NCBI GenBank assembly: GCA_018819375.1
Contig: JAHJQH010000037.1
Span: 1-15,225, forward strand
Reading direction: 5' to 3'
Length of the DNA: 15,225 nucleotides
Origin: Nanobdellota archaeon
GTDB taxonomy: Archaea; Nanobdellota; Nanobdellia; SCGC-AAA011-G17; GW2011-AR20
Under the pieces are notes generated by a model, which saw only the letters and a list, made by a program, of their open reading frames with translations, searched no databases and was not told the origin of the DNA. Position numbers and translations under genes: made by a program. Positions 1-8,131 of this stretch are shown in pieces; the stretch's first letter is position 1, and every line of letters starts with the position of its first letter.

Positions 1-5
1 GGAAA

Positions 6-1193
6 TTGAGAATAGCGCATGTATGCCCGTTTTATGAGCCGGCGATTGGAGGGGTTAAACAGGTAGTTAAGGAACTGGCTCTTAGGCAGGTTCGTGATGG
101 GCACGAGGTTCATATATTTACTTCTGACTGGGACAAGTATAACAGATTGAAAGTGAAGGAAGAGAAGATTGATGGGGTGTGGGTGCACAGATGCGTTCAT
201 TGGTTTAAGGTTGCTAATTTTGGGAGTTTTTGGCCTGGGGTTTTCTTAAAGATTCTTTGTTGGAATAAAAAGTTTGATGTTGTTCATACACATGTTTTTG
301 GTCACACTCACTTATTTTTTGCAAATGTTGCTGGGAAAATCAGGAGGAGCAAACTAGTTCATACTACTCACTGTCCCTGGAGTGATGCTAAACGAAGCTT
401 GATTGGAAAAATACTAATGCCTGTTGCTTATAATGTTGTTAACAGGATTGGATTAATGCTGACTGATAAAGTAATTGCTATAACACCTTGGGAAAACCAG
501 TTTATTGAAAAATATGGCGGAAGCTTTTTAGGAAAAGCCCTGGGAAAAAGAGGGCACAAGGCCCTGAGCGGGAAGATTGTTAATATTCCAAATGGGATGA
601 GTGATGTGTTTTTTGAGAGAGTGAGAAGGAATAGGTTTAGACAAATGTGGGGGATTCCTGAAGATGCAAAAATAGTGTTGTTTTTTGGAAGACTGAATCC
701 TACAAAGAATCCTGATGTGTTGGTGGAGATTGGGAAGGAGATTGTGCGTGAGAGGAAGGATGTGTGGTTTGTTTTTCGGGGTCCTGATGAGGGGATGAAA
801 GAAAAAATAAGAGGAATGATTAAAAATGAAAAGCAGATGATACTTCTTGATGAAACCAGAGACAGAAAAGAGATTGCTGAAATGTATCAGGCATCTGATG
901 TTTATGCACTTCCTTCTTACAGGGAAGGATTACCTCTGACACTTTTTGAGGCAATGGCTTCTGGGCTTCCTGTTGTTGCCTCTCCTGTGAATGGAATTCC
1001 TTATGAGATGGAGGATGAAGTGAATGGGTTTTTGGTTGACTGGAGAGACAAGCAGAAATGGAAAGAAAAGATTTTAAAGGTCTTGGATGACAGGAAGCTT
1101 GCAGAAATGTTTAAGAGGAATAACTTAAAAAAAGCACGAGGGTATGACTGGGACAAGATTGCGGAGAGGGTTATGGGGGTTTATAGAGAATGA
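6..1193 (+). CDS. GT4-family glycosyltransferase (possibly 5'-truncated by the window edge)
   Basis: A retaining GT-B glycosyltransferase that would move a sugar from a nucleotide donor to a growing glycan at the cytoplasmic membrane face. Seen: N-terminal Rossmann start RIAHVCPF with the glycine loop IGGVKQV (residues 14-20), HTHVFGH (94-100), IPNGM (194-198), FFGRLNPTKNP (226-236) opening the C-terminal donor domain, and the EX7E motif E307-GLPLTLF-E315 followed by MASGLPVVAS. Length of about 395 residues is normal for GT4. The only visible start is TTG at 6; the frame stays open to the window edge (preceding codon AAA), so an upstream ATG outside the window is possible. Its stop overlaps the next gene's start (ATGA), so the two are probably cotranscribed and translationally coupled. 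Donor and acceptor cannot be read from the sequence. Confidence 0.93.
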   Translation: MRIAHVCPFYEPAIGGVKQVVKELALRQVRDGHEVHIFTSDWDKYNRLKVKEEKIDGVWVHRCVHWFKVANFGSFWPGVFLKILCWNKKFDVVHTHVFGHTHLFFANVAGKIRRSKLVHTTHCPWSDAKRSLIGKILMPVAYNVVNRIGLMLTDKVIAITPWENQFIEKYGGSFLGKALGKRGHKALSGKIVNIPNGMSDVFFERVRRNRFRQMWGIPEDAKIVLFFGRLNPTKNPDVLVEIGKEIVRERKDVWFVFRGPDEGMKEKIRGMIKNEKQMILLDETRDRKEIAEMYQASDVYALPSYREGLPLTLFEAMASGLPVVASPVNGIPYEMEDEVNGFLVDWRDKQKWKEKILKVLDDRKLAEMFKRNNLKKARGYDWDKIAERVMGVYRE

Positions 1194-3103
1194 AGAAAAA
1201 GATTTTGATTCTTAAATTAGAGGCGAGAGGGGATGTTCTTAGGACCACCTCCATCCTTGCAGGATTAAAAGAAAAATATCCTCGTAGTGAGATATGGTGG
1301 GTTACAAAGGAAGAATCTGTTCCTTTACTTAAATACAATGAACTTATTGACAGAATTTTTGTTTTTTCAAATGAACTCATAAAGAAATTCAAACGAGAAC
1401 GATTTGAAGTTATACTTAATCTTAATGATGATTATGATACTGCTATCCTTGCCACTAAATTAAAAGGAAAAGTTTTTGGTTATTATGTGGAAGGGGAAGG
1501 TGTTGTTCCTACTGTTTCTGCCAAAGAATGGTTTGACATGTCTGCTCTTGGTGAGAAACCAAAGAATGATGTTTTAAAAAAGAAAAACAAAAGGACTCAC
1601 CAGAAGCATATGCAAAACATTGCAGAAATAAAACCAAAGTATTATGACATTGTTCTTGATTTAACAAAAAGACAGAGAAGGTTTGCTGAAATTTTTAAGA
1701 GAAGATTTAACTTATCTCAAACTGATTTGATTATTGGCTTGAATACTGGCGGGGAAGGCAGATGGCCCAAGGAATGGAGTGTTGATAACACCTCAAAATT
1801 AGCTGAAATGTTACACAAAAAACTAAATGCTAAGATTATCTTGTTTGGAGGCCCTAATGAGATTGAGAGAAATAACAAAATTGTTTCTACTGCCAAAGTT
1901 CCCATAATAAATGTTGGATGCGGGAATAACTTGTTTGAATTTCCTGCTTTGATGAGCATCTGTGATTTGGTTATTACAACAGATACTCTTGGCCTGCATA
2001 TTGCGCTTGGTCTCAAGAGAAAAGTTGTTGCTCTTTTTGGGCCTACTTCTGCAAATGAGATTGAGATGTATGGACTTGGAGTGAAGTTGAAACCAAAAAA
2101 AGAGTGCAAGTGTTTTTATCAGAATAAATGCACACAAAAAGTAAGGTGTATTGATACAATTTCTCTGAATGAGGTTTTTGACAATGTTGGGAAGCTTCTT
2201 AACAAAAGAGTGTGTGTTGTTGTAAGTTCTTTTAGAGAACCTAATTTGAAGAGAGCTTTAGAGGCTCTTAAAAGCCAGAGAGGAGAGGTAAATTTTGATA
2301 TTGTTGTTTCTGCTGCTGATAAGGAATCAGAGAGAGTTGCCAAGAAGTTTAAAGGGGTGAAGGTTATTCAAGATGCTGGGAAAGGAAAGAGTGCTGCTTT
2401 GAACATATTATTCAAGAGACTAAAATATGACATAATGCTGTTTACTGATGCTGATGTTGTTCTTGATGAGAATGCTGTTGATAATATGGTCAATGCCTTC
2501 AAAAATCCCTTGATTGGTTGTGTTTGTGGGAGACCTGTTGCTATGGATAACCGCAGCAGCAAGTTTGGATATTGGGCTCATTTTTTATATGATGTTGGTG
2601 CACACGAAATTTCCAGAAAGAGAAGATACGAGAGGGGAGATTTTTTGGAGTGTAGCGGTTATCTTTTTGGATTTAGAAAAGGTGTTGTTGATGAAATTCC
2701 TCTTGATGTTGCTGAAGATAGTTATATCCCTTATATTTTTTGGAAGCATAAGTATGAAATTGGATATGCTGAAAATGCGAAGGTTTTCGTGAAAAATCCC
2801 GAGAACCTGAAGGACTGGCTGAGACAAAGAGTCAGAACTGCAAAAGCTCACGAGACACTTACTGAATATGCTCCTGACTTCCCGAGAGTCAAATCTTTTT
2901 TTGGGGAAGTTAAAGGAGCAATTACTAACCTCATGAAAATTTTTACTTATCCAAGGAATTTAAAAGAGTTTTTCTGGACTTTAGAGTTGTTTCCTGTTAG
3001 ATTGTTTTTGTGGTTGAGAGTTTTCTGGGAAATTAGGTTCAAGAAAAAGCATTACGGAGATGCTTGGGAGAGAGTTGAATCAACAAAATTGACGAGGTTA
3101 TGA
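1190..3103 (+). CDS. GT9 (heptosyltransferase-like) fused to GT2 glycosyltransferase
   Basis: One 637-residue open frame joins two glycosyltransferases. Residues 3-335 are GT9/heptosyltransferase-like: GDVLRTTSIL (14-23), IGLNTGGEGRWPKEW (182-196), LFGGPNE (218-224), the donor-site stretch TTDTLGLHIALG (263-274), ALFGPTSANE (281-290), and the Cys cluster C306/C308/C314/C320 seen in many GT9 C-termini. Residues 341-560 are GT2: VCVVVSSFREP, the metal-binding TDAD at 419-422, ED at 509-510 as likely catalytic acid/base, and QRVRTAKAHE (546-555), matching the QxxRW region of processive-type GT2 enzymes. The C-terminal 60 residues are hydrophobic and basic and may attach to the membrane. The gene starts and ends in ATGA overlaps, so it sits inside a tight operon. 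It probably adds two successive sugars to the same glycan; the specificity is inferred only at family level. Confidence 0.9.
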   Translation: MKKKILILKLEARGDVLRTTSILAGLKEKYPRSEIWWVTKEESVPLLKYNELIDRIFVFSNELIKKFKRERFEVILNLNDDYDTAILATKLKGKVFGYYVEGEGVVPTVSAKEWFDMSALGEKPKNDVLKKKNKRTHQKHMQNIAEIKPKYYDIVLDLTKRQRRFAEIFKRRFNLSQTDLIIGLNTGGEGRWPKEWSVDNTSKLAEMLHKKLNAKIILFGGPNEIERNNKIVSTAKVPIINVGCGNNLFEFPALMSICDLVITTDTLGLHIALGLKRKVVALFGPTSANEIEMYGLGVKLKPKKECKCFYQNKCTQKVRCIDTISLNEVFDNVGKLLNKRVCVVVSSFREPNLKRALEALKSQRGEVNFDIVVSAADKESERVAKKFKGVKVIQDAGKGKSAALNILFKRLKYDIMLFTDADVVLDENAVDNMVNAFKNPLIGCVCGRPVAMDNRSSKFGYWAHFLYDVGAHEISRKRRYERGDFLECSGYLFGFRKGVVDEIPLDVAEDSYIPYIFWKHKYEIGYAENAKVFVKNPENLKDWLRQRVRTAKAHETLTEYAPDFPRVKSFFGEVKGAITNLMKIFTYPRNLKEFFWTLELFPVRLFLWLRVFWEIRFKKKHYGDAWERVESTKLTRL

Positions 3104-3510
3104 AGATGAACAGGACAACTAAACTGATTTTGTTGTATTGGCTGCCTTTTTTTGTTTATGCTGTTTTTGTGTTTTACTTTTCTTCCTTGCCTGACCCTTA
3201 TGTAAAGATGCCTGCTACTTTCAGGCCTGTTTTTTCTTTTTCTTCGATGATTATTCACCTTGTTGAATATTGCATTTTTTACATCCTGCTTTGGAGGGCC
3301 CTGAATTATTCCAGATTTAGCAATGCTTTTGGGAAAAGTTTTGTTTTTACCTTGGTTTATTCTGTTCTTGACGAAGTTCACCAGTTGTTTGTTTATGGAA
3401 GATATTTCAGTGTAGGGGACTTGTTTTTTGATATGGTTGGTGCTTTTCTTGGCTGGGCACTGATTGTGATATGCGGAAGGCTTTTAAATAAATCAGTCTT
3501 TTGTTTTTAA
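3100..3510 (+). CDS. VanZ-like membrane protein
   Basis: A 136-residue integral membrane protein of the VanZ-like family. Seen: hydrophobic helices at about 8-28, 47-66, 79-94 and 107-127; an FSSLP motif after the first helix; HLVEYCIFYILLW (53-65); and the family signature DEVHQLFVYGRYFSVGD (91-107) with a second Asp at 111. Family members occur beside glycan and cell-envelope genes; VanZ itself gives low-level teicoplanin resistance by an unclear route. The start overlaps the GT9-GT2 stop (ATGA), so it belongs to the same operon and probably acts on the glycan or lipid carrier made there. A second ATG two codons downstream (3106) is an alternative start. No resistance role should be assumed from the name. 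Confidence 0.88.
   Translation: MKMNRTTKLILLYWLPFFVYAVFVFYFSSLPDPYVKMPATFRPVFSFSSMIIHLVEYCIFYILLWRALNYSRFSNAFGKSFVFTLVYSVLDEVHQLFVYGRYFSVGDLFFDMVGAFLGWALIVICGRLLNKSVFCF
3482..3490 (+). promoter_or_regulatory. Putative TATA box for the radical SAM gene
   Basis: TTTTAAATA lies inside the end of the VanZ-like gene, preceded by purine-rich GGAAGG. Its centre is about 26 bases before position 3512, giving a leader of roughly 15 bases to the ATG at 3527. Spacing and composition fit an archaeal promoter, but AT-rich matches arise easily by chance. Confidence 0.4.
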
Positions 3511-3526
3511 TTGTGGTTTGTCAAAC

Positions 3527-4369
3527 ATGAACTTTGCAGATAAATTCATTTATAGCAGTAATCCGCTTGTTACACGAATCAGAAACATAAAATTCCTAAG
3601 AAATCTTTATCTCAGGTATTTCAAGAAATTTGACGGAAAAATCATAATTTATCCAACTCTCGTTTGCAATCTTAATTGCCCTTATTGCGTAAACAAATTT
3701 CACGGTTCAATACACAAGTTTGACACTTTGCCTGGGGAGGAATGGGTCAAAATCATTAATAAGGAACAGAGGGATGTCATCTTAACTGGAGGAGAACCGA
3801 CCCTGCATAAAGATTTTCTTAAGATTATTAATGGAATAAATTCAGGCATCAACATCAAATTATACACTAATTTTAACTGGACTGATGAATTTCTGAAGAA
3901 ATACATAAAAGAAATCAAAAAACCAATGACTTTTTATGCAAGTTATCATACTTCTTCTGGTAATCCTGAAAAGTTCTTTCATGTTTTTGATAAATTAAGG
4001 GCTTCTGGCAAGTTTAAGGGTTCAGTTCATACTGTCTGCCCTGAGCTTGGGGAAGCCAGAAGATTAAAGAGACTCTTTGCCAAAAAAGGAATCAAACTCG
4101 CCATAGATGATGACCAGTATCATATGTTTGATGGATGCTCAAAGAAGTTCAAGAAAAAAGTCAATTGTGCCAAGAAAGTGTTTCTTATTGCTCCTGATGG
4201 AACAAGATTCAGATGTGTTTCTTATATGCTCAGGAACAAACAACCTCTTGAGGATTTAAAGGTTTCAAGATTATCTAATCCTCTTTTTTCAGATACTTGT
4301 TATGAATATGGTTATTGTTCTCCTTGTGACTTACTCGGGGAAATTAACATTACTGAATTAAAGAAATAG
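3527..4369 (+). CDS. Radical SAM enzyme with SPASM-like auxiliary-cluster cysteines
   Basis: A 280-residue radical SAM protein. Seen: CNLNCPYC (C47, C51, C54), the CX3CX2C site for the SAM-cleaving 4Fe-4S cluster; TGGEPTLH (87-94), the GGE loop; and a Cys-rich tail. The tail has C214-X10-G-X4-C230, which fits the SPASM pattern CX9-15GX4C, then C258, C264 and C267 (CX5CX2C), so a second Fe-S cluster is likely. A further Cys is at 204. Reaction unknown; SPASM relatives act on peptides, sugars or cofactors. I chose ATG 3527 over TTG 3518 because ATG is stronger and the three extra residues add nothing conserved. It lies between glycosyltransferase genes, so sugar or carrier modification is an inference from context only. 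Confidence 0.87.
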   Translation: MNFADKFIYSSNPLVTRIRNIKFLRNLYLRYFKKFDGKIIIYPTLVCNLNCPYCVNKFHGSIHKFDTLPGEEWVKIINKEQRDVILTGGEPTLHKDFLKIINGINSGINIKLYTNFNWTDEFLKKYIKEIKKPMTFYASYHTSSGNPEKFFHVFDKLRASGKFKGSVHTVCPELGEARRLKRLFAKKGIKLAIDDDQYHMFDGCSKKFKKKVNCAKKVFLIAPDGTRFRCVSYMLRNKQPLEDLKVSRLSNPLFSDTCYEYGYCSPCDLLGEINITELKK

Positions 4370-4384
4370 TTTTTAGTGTACAAA

Positions 4385-4540
4385 GGAGCAGTTTCATATA
4401 AAAGAATAAGTTTTAATATATGCAGGAATAGTTTTAATATAGAGGAATAGTTTTAATATAGAGGAATAGTTTTTAATATATGCAGGGTTTTAGTATATGT
4501 GGAAACAATTTGAAGTATATATGGAACCAATTTGAACATG
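4385..4540 (+). repeat. Tandem array of about eight 16-22 bp AT-rich units with TATA-like cores
   Basis: Units of the form GAATAGTTTTAATATA plus GAG or TGCAG follow each other. The four clearest are 4404-4425 (22 bp), 4426-4444 (19), 4445-4463 (19) and 4464-4485 (22). Degenerate units lie at 4385-4403, 4486-4501, 4502-4523 and 4524-4540. The last carries the start codon of the next gene. Lengths of 19 and 22 are not all multiples of three and the units contain stops, so the array is not coding. Each clear unit holds TTTTAATATA, close to an archaeal TATA box, about two helical turns apart. Confidence 0.85.
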
Positions 4541-6073
4541 GAAGAGGCCATACACCAGAATGTGTTTGAAAAATATGTTTGTAATAAAAAGAATCTTGTT
4601 ATTGAGTGGATAAAGGACCCTTATAATCTTGGACTTGTTCTCATAGTTCTCTTTGCTGTCCTGCTTCGCCTTTATCTCAATGATTTGGGACAGCCTTTGT
4701 GGTGGGATGAGGCTGAATACATGCTTCAGGCAAAGCATCTTGCATTTGGGACACCTAATAGTGGATGGAATATTGTCAGGCCTGTGTTGTTTCCTATGAT
4801 TTGTTCATTCTTTTACAGAATTGGTTTTGGAGAATCCTTTTTCAGGTTTTTTATAATTGGATTTTCCTCTCTTGGAATTGTCGTAACTTATCTTATTGGA
4901 AAACGGCTTTTTAATGCTAAAACCGGAATTATTGCAGGTTTTCTTGTTTCTGTTTTTTATCTTGACTTGTTCATGAGTGGAAGACTTCTTATTGACATGC
5001 CTTCTCTTTCTTTGGGCATGCTCGGGGTTTTTTTGTTTTGGAATGGGTATATTGAGAGAATGGGTTCAAAATGGCTTATCTGGTCTGGGATTGTTCTCGG
5101 AGTTGGGATAATGTTCAGGTATACTATCGGACTTTTTGTTATTCTGATACTTGCTTACTTGATTGTTACTGAAAAATTAGGTTTCCTGAAAAACAAGAGA
5201 TTATGGATTACTGCTTTAGCTGGTTTTGTTGTTATGCTGCCTTATTTTATCTGGTCTACTCTCAAATACGGGAATCCAGTTCATAGGATGTGGGTTTCTC
5301 TTCCAGGTGTTGAGTATTCTGGAGGAAACCAGGGTCTTGGGCAGTTCTTGATGTACCTTAAAGTACTGCCAGGGCAACTTGGAACTGTTTTTCTTGTAGT
5401 TTTCATAATTGCTCTTGCCTTATTCTTATTTAAGCTTATTATTGGTTTTGATTTGTTCTTGAAGGGAAAAGAGAAGGTTTTGAACAGGCAGTTTTTCTTG
5501 TTCTTGTGGGTTTTAATTCCATTGATGTATTTTGGTTTTAGTTTCTGGATTTTTGAGCCAAGGTATGTTCTTTATTCTTTTCCTCCAATATTTTTGTTTG
5601 GGGCTGGGTTTTTGTCTGGGTTGAGTGATAAAGTCAAGGCTAACCAAAAGATTATTGTTGTATTGATTGTTGTGATTCTAATTGTCTTTTCTGGCTATTC
5701 CCAATTTAAGATGGGAAAATCACTGATAGACTCTAAGAAAGATTCTTACCTTGAGTTAAAACAAGTTGGTTTATGGCTAAAGGAAAATACTGAGAAAGAT
5801 GTTATTGTACTTAATAATGGGGTTCCACAAAACACTTATTACAGCGAGAGAGAAACAAGTACTGTAGGAACTGATTATGAAGAAGAGTTTTTGGATGAGA
5901 TGAGGGAGAGGAAGCCTGATTATCTCGTGCTTTCTATTTGGGAAAGGTCACAGCCGTGGCTTTATTCATATCCGCAAAATCATCCTGAAATGTTGAAGCC
6001 AGTGATGGTTTTTGGAAGAGAAGGAGAGCAGATGCCAAGAGCTGTTATTTACAAGTTTGAAGAGAATTTCTGA
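4538..6073 (+). CDS. ArnT/PMT-like polytopic membrane glycosyltransferase (GT39/GT83 type)
   Basis: A 511-residue membrane protein of the GT-C fold, which uses a lipid-phosphate-linked sugar on the outer membrane face. Seen: a short cytoplasmic N-terminus, first helix at about 30-46, then the diagnostic first-loop motif PLWWDEAEY (53-61) whose Asp57 aligns with the catalytic Asp of the PMT/ArnT families, then roughly ten further hydrophobic segments to about 395 (e.g. 103-121, 128-146, 178-208, 222-240). RLLIDMPS (149-156) is the second conserved acidic region. The last 110 residues are soluble and charged. ATG 4538 is preferred to in-frame TTG 4532. It starts inside the repeat array, and its 3' end overlaps the converging GT9 gene by 29 bases. 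The acceptor (protein or glycolipid) cannot be told. Confidence 0.88.
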   Translation: MEEAIHQNVFEKYVCNKKNLVIEWIKDPYNLGLVLIVLFAVLLRLYLNDLGQPLWWDEAEYMLQAKHLAFGTPNSGWNIVRPVLFPMICSFFYRIGFGESFFRFFIIGFSSLGIVVTYLIGKRLFNAKTGIIAGFLVSVFYLDLFMSGRLLIDMPSLSLGMLGVFLFWNGYIERMGSKWLIWSGIVLGVGIMFRYTIGLFVILILAYLIVTEKLGFLKNKRLWITALAGFVVMLPYFIWSTLKYGNPVHRMWVSLPGVEYSGGNQGLGQFLMYLKVLPGQLGTVFLVVFIIALALFLFKLIIGFDLFLKGKEKVLNRQFFLFLWVLIPLMYFGFSFWIFEPRYVLYSFPPIFLFGAGFLSGLSDKVKANQKIIVVLIVVILIVFSGYSQFKMGKSLIDSKKDSYLELKQVGLWLKENTEKDVIVLNNGVPQNTYYSERETSTVGTDYEEEFLDEMRERKPDYLVLSIWERSQPWLYSYPQNHPEMLKPVMVFGREGEQMPRAVIYKFEENF

Positions 6074-7109
6074 CTAACCTGAAAACTTCTTCTGGAGTAA
6101 TTAACCTTAAGCATCTTATCTTGTTTTTTCCCCTGAACCTGCATTTTAAGTTTGGGCCTACTTGATAACAAGGCCTGCAGGGAATGTTTTTGAATATTGT
6201 CCTGTGTTCTCTTCCTCTTGGAACTGTTTTTTTCTCATTTGTTGGTCCTGTTATTGTGATTGTGGGAACTTTGAATATTGCTGCCATATGTATTAATCCT
6301 GAGTCGTTTGCTATCAGCAAACTGCATTGTCTTAATATCGCTGCTGCTTGTTTTATTGTTTTTGTTTCCGGTATTATTGGTCTTGTTCTTGTTAAGCGAC
6401 ATATTTTGTTTATTGATTCCTGCTCATCCTTACTTCTGAAAATTAGTGTCGTGGAGTGGGGGTATTTTTCTTTTATCAGGTCCATTAGTCTTGCAAAATA
6501 CTTTTCAGGCCATTTTTTTAATGGCATTCCTGCTAATCTGCTTGTTCCTGGATGAAATCCTATTAAGGGCTTTTTTATCTTGTTTGTTTTCATAAAATTA
6601 GATGCAAACTCCTTATCTTCACTGTTTAATCTTAGAAACATCTTCTTGTGAGGGCTGCTTGATTTTATTTTTAGTTGAGGGAGAATTTTCAGGTTTTCTT
6701 CTATTGCGTGAGAGGTCTTGTCTGTTGGAACCCTTTTTGTCTGAAGCCAAGAGAAGGATGATATTTTCTTGATGGGATATTTATGAGCGAGCCTTTGTTT
6801 TGCTTTTGTGAGAAAACTTATCAGATTGTATTGCATCTTGTTTGCTGGGTAGGGAGTGATACATAAGTCATATTTCTGCTTTCTTATTTTTAGCATAAAA
6901 AATAGTGATTTGATGGGGCCTTTTTTTATGAAGTGCCAGTGAATTAATTTGTCTATGTCTTTGTTGTCTTTAAGAACATCCTTGCACGCATCAAACATCA
7001 CTAATGCATCTATTTGTGCTTTGGGATAAGCTTTTCTTATCTCTCTCAATGTTGGCGTGAACATTAAGGTGTCCCCAATTCTTGATAATAAAAGCAATAA
7101 TATTTTCAT
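6045..7109 (-). CDS. GT9 (ADP-heptose:LPS heptosyltransferase-like) glycosyltransferase
   Basis: A complete 354-residue GT9 enzyme. Seen: N-terminal LSRIGDTLMFTPTLREI (8-24), the acceptor-site glycine/Asp loop; IGFHPGTSR (183-191) followed by KKWP; and the donor-site block NDSGLIHMAAIFKVP (268-282) then TITGPTNE. The C-terminal Cys cluster CRPC...C...C (311, 314, 323, 333) precedes ITPEEV. GT9 enzymes classically add heptose to lipopolysaccharide core; in an archaeon the sugar is unknown, and several archaeal GT9 genes sit in surface-glycan clusters. The start overlaps the upstream GT2 stop by ATGA, so both are one operon. The 3' end runs 29 bases into the opposite-strand membrane glycosyltransferase, so the two transcripts must overlap. 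It is distinct in sequence from the GT9 half of the fusion protein. Confidence 0.92.
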   Translation of the reverse strand: MKILLLLLSRIGDTLMFTPTLREIRKAYPKAQIDALVMFDACKDVLKDNKDIDKLIHWHFIKKGPIKSLFFMLKIRKQKYDLCITPYPANKMQYNLISFLTKAKQRLAHKYPIKKISSFSWLQTKRVPTDKTSHAIEENLKILPQLKIKSSSPHKKMFLRLNSEDKEFASNFMKTNKIKKPLIGFHPGTSRLAGMPLKKWPEKYFARLMDLIKEKYPHSTTLIFRSKDEQESINKICRLTRTRPIIPETKTIKQAAAILRQCSLLIANDSGLIHMAAIFKVPTITITGPTNEKKTVPRGREHRTIFKNIPCRPCYQVGPNLKCRFRGKNKIRCLRLITPEEVFRLVRNSLQTCK

Positions 7110-7894
7110 TTGTTTTTTCCTCTTAAATTATCGCGGGTTAGGTCATAAGCATTTACAATGAACTTGAATGGGGAATAAATCAACCTGAGTCTTGTTGCTG
7201 AAAGAAACATCTGGTAACCTACTTTTCCTATTTTTAATCTTGAATCTGGAGAGTCATACCAGGTAGTTGGAATTTCCCTTATTTTGTATCCTGCTCTTTT
7301 TAGTTGATACAATATGTCTATGTCAAAGCCCCATTCTGTTATTCCTAATTCTGGAAGTATGTGCTTGATGGCTTGTTTTTTAAATAATTTTGCACCGCAT
7401 TGAGTGTCTGTCAATTGGAGCCCGAACAGAGTTCTTACAAGGAAATTGAATCCCCTGCTCGCTATTCTTCTTTTTAGCGGCTGTTTTATGTTTATTTTTG
7501 CACCTTTTATCCATCTTGAGGCAATTGTGGCATCGTGGCTTTTGATGGACTGCACAAGGTCATAAAATTCTTTTGGTCTTGTTGAGTTGTCTGCATCCAC
7601 AAAACCGATTAAGTCTCCTTGTGCGAGTTTTAATCCTTCAATAACTGCATTTCCCTTTCCTGGCCTGGTCAGATACTTGTATTTTATCTGAGGGTGTTTT
7701 TCCTGAAACTTTTGGATTATTTCTACTGTTTTGTCCTGACAATTATTTGGCATAATGATAATCTCGAGGTTGTTGCCATATATTGGGATGAAGAAATTCA
7801 GATAGCTTTCCAATGTTGGAGGAAGCCTTTTTTCTTCATTCCACGTGGGGATTATTATTGATAGTTTTATTGGTGATTGCATATTGTTGGTCAT
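7106..7894 (-). CDS. GT2 glycosyltransferase, dolichyl-phosphate sugar synthase-like (ALG5/DPM1 type)
   Basis: A 262-residue inverting GT2 enzyme that by family should move glucose or mannose from a nucleotide sugar to a polyprenyl phosphate, making the lipid-linked donor that GT39/83-type enzymes use. Seen: LSIIIPTWNEEKRLPP (11-26), RPGKGNAVIEGL (77-88), the metal site DAD at 100-102, TDTQCGAKLFK (162-172) typical of the ALG5 group, and WGFDIDILYQLKRAGYKI (188-205). No C-terminal membrane helices are seen. Two starts are possible: ATG 7894 and ATG 7882 (four codons later, directly before the conserved strand). A TATA-like element at 7908-7916 would place transcription start near 7884-7886, favouring 7882 as a leaderless start. 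It shares an ATGA junction with the GT9 gene and plausibly supplies the convergent membrane glycosyltransferase. Confidence 0.9.
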   Translation of the reverse strand: MTNNMQSPIKLSIIIPTWNEEKRLPPTLESYLNFFIPIYGNNLEIIIMPNNCQDKTVEIIQKFQEKHPQIKYKYLTRPGKGNAVIEGLKLAQGDLIGFVDADNSTRPKEFYDLVQSIKSHDATIASRWIKGAKINIKQPLKRRIASRGFNFLVRTLFGLQLTDTQCGAKLFKKQAIKHILPELGITEWGFDIDILYQLKRAGYKIREIPTTWYDSPDSRLKIGKVGYQMFLSATRLRLIYSPFKFIVNAYDLTRDNLRGKNK

Positions 7895-7907
7895 TAAGGG
7901 GGTAGAA

Positions 7908-7916
7908 CTTTTAAGG
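7908..7916 (-). promoter_or_regulatory. Putative TATA box for the GT2-GT9 minus-strand operon
   Basis: On the minus strand this reads CCTTAAAAG. Its centre lies about 26-30 bases before the second possible start (7882). The element is not a perfect match and no clear BRE flanks it. Confidence 0.3.
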
Positions 7917-7962
7917 TTATCTGATGGGATTTGAGTGAGGGATGTTTGGAAAGAGAATAATA

Positions 7963-8000
7963 CCCTCTTGTAATATACCTTCTTGTAATAAATTCTCTTG
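7963..8000. repeat. Short 15-bp tandem repeat
   Basis: Two and a part units: CCCTCTTGTAATATA (7963-7977), CCTTCTTGTAATAAA (7978-7992), then TTCTCTTG (7993-8000). It lies in the 274-base gap between the divergent GT2 and KamA genes; no other gene was seen in this gap. Confidence 0.5.
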
Positions 8001-8131
8001 ACCTTGGATTCTCAACGCGGAATTTTTCCCAAATCACTCCATTCGGTCCAGAAAAACTTCATATATCCCGGATGTTATGTTCAATTGTGTTTAAGTCCTA
8101 AATACGAAAAACAGGGGGGGACGACGAACAA

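Noticed and set aside
1717..2109. 130-residue minus-strand frame
   Set aside because: Antisense shadow of the GT9 half of the fusion gene.
6184..6555. 123-residue hydrophobic plus-strand frame
   Set aside because: Lies wholly inside the minus-strand GT9 gene, which has all family motifs; no ribosome binding site or family match.
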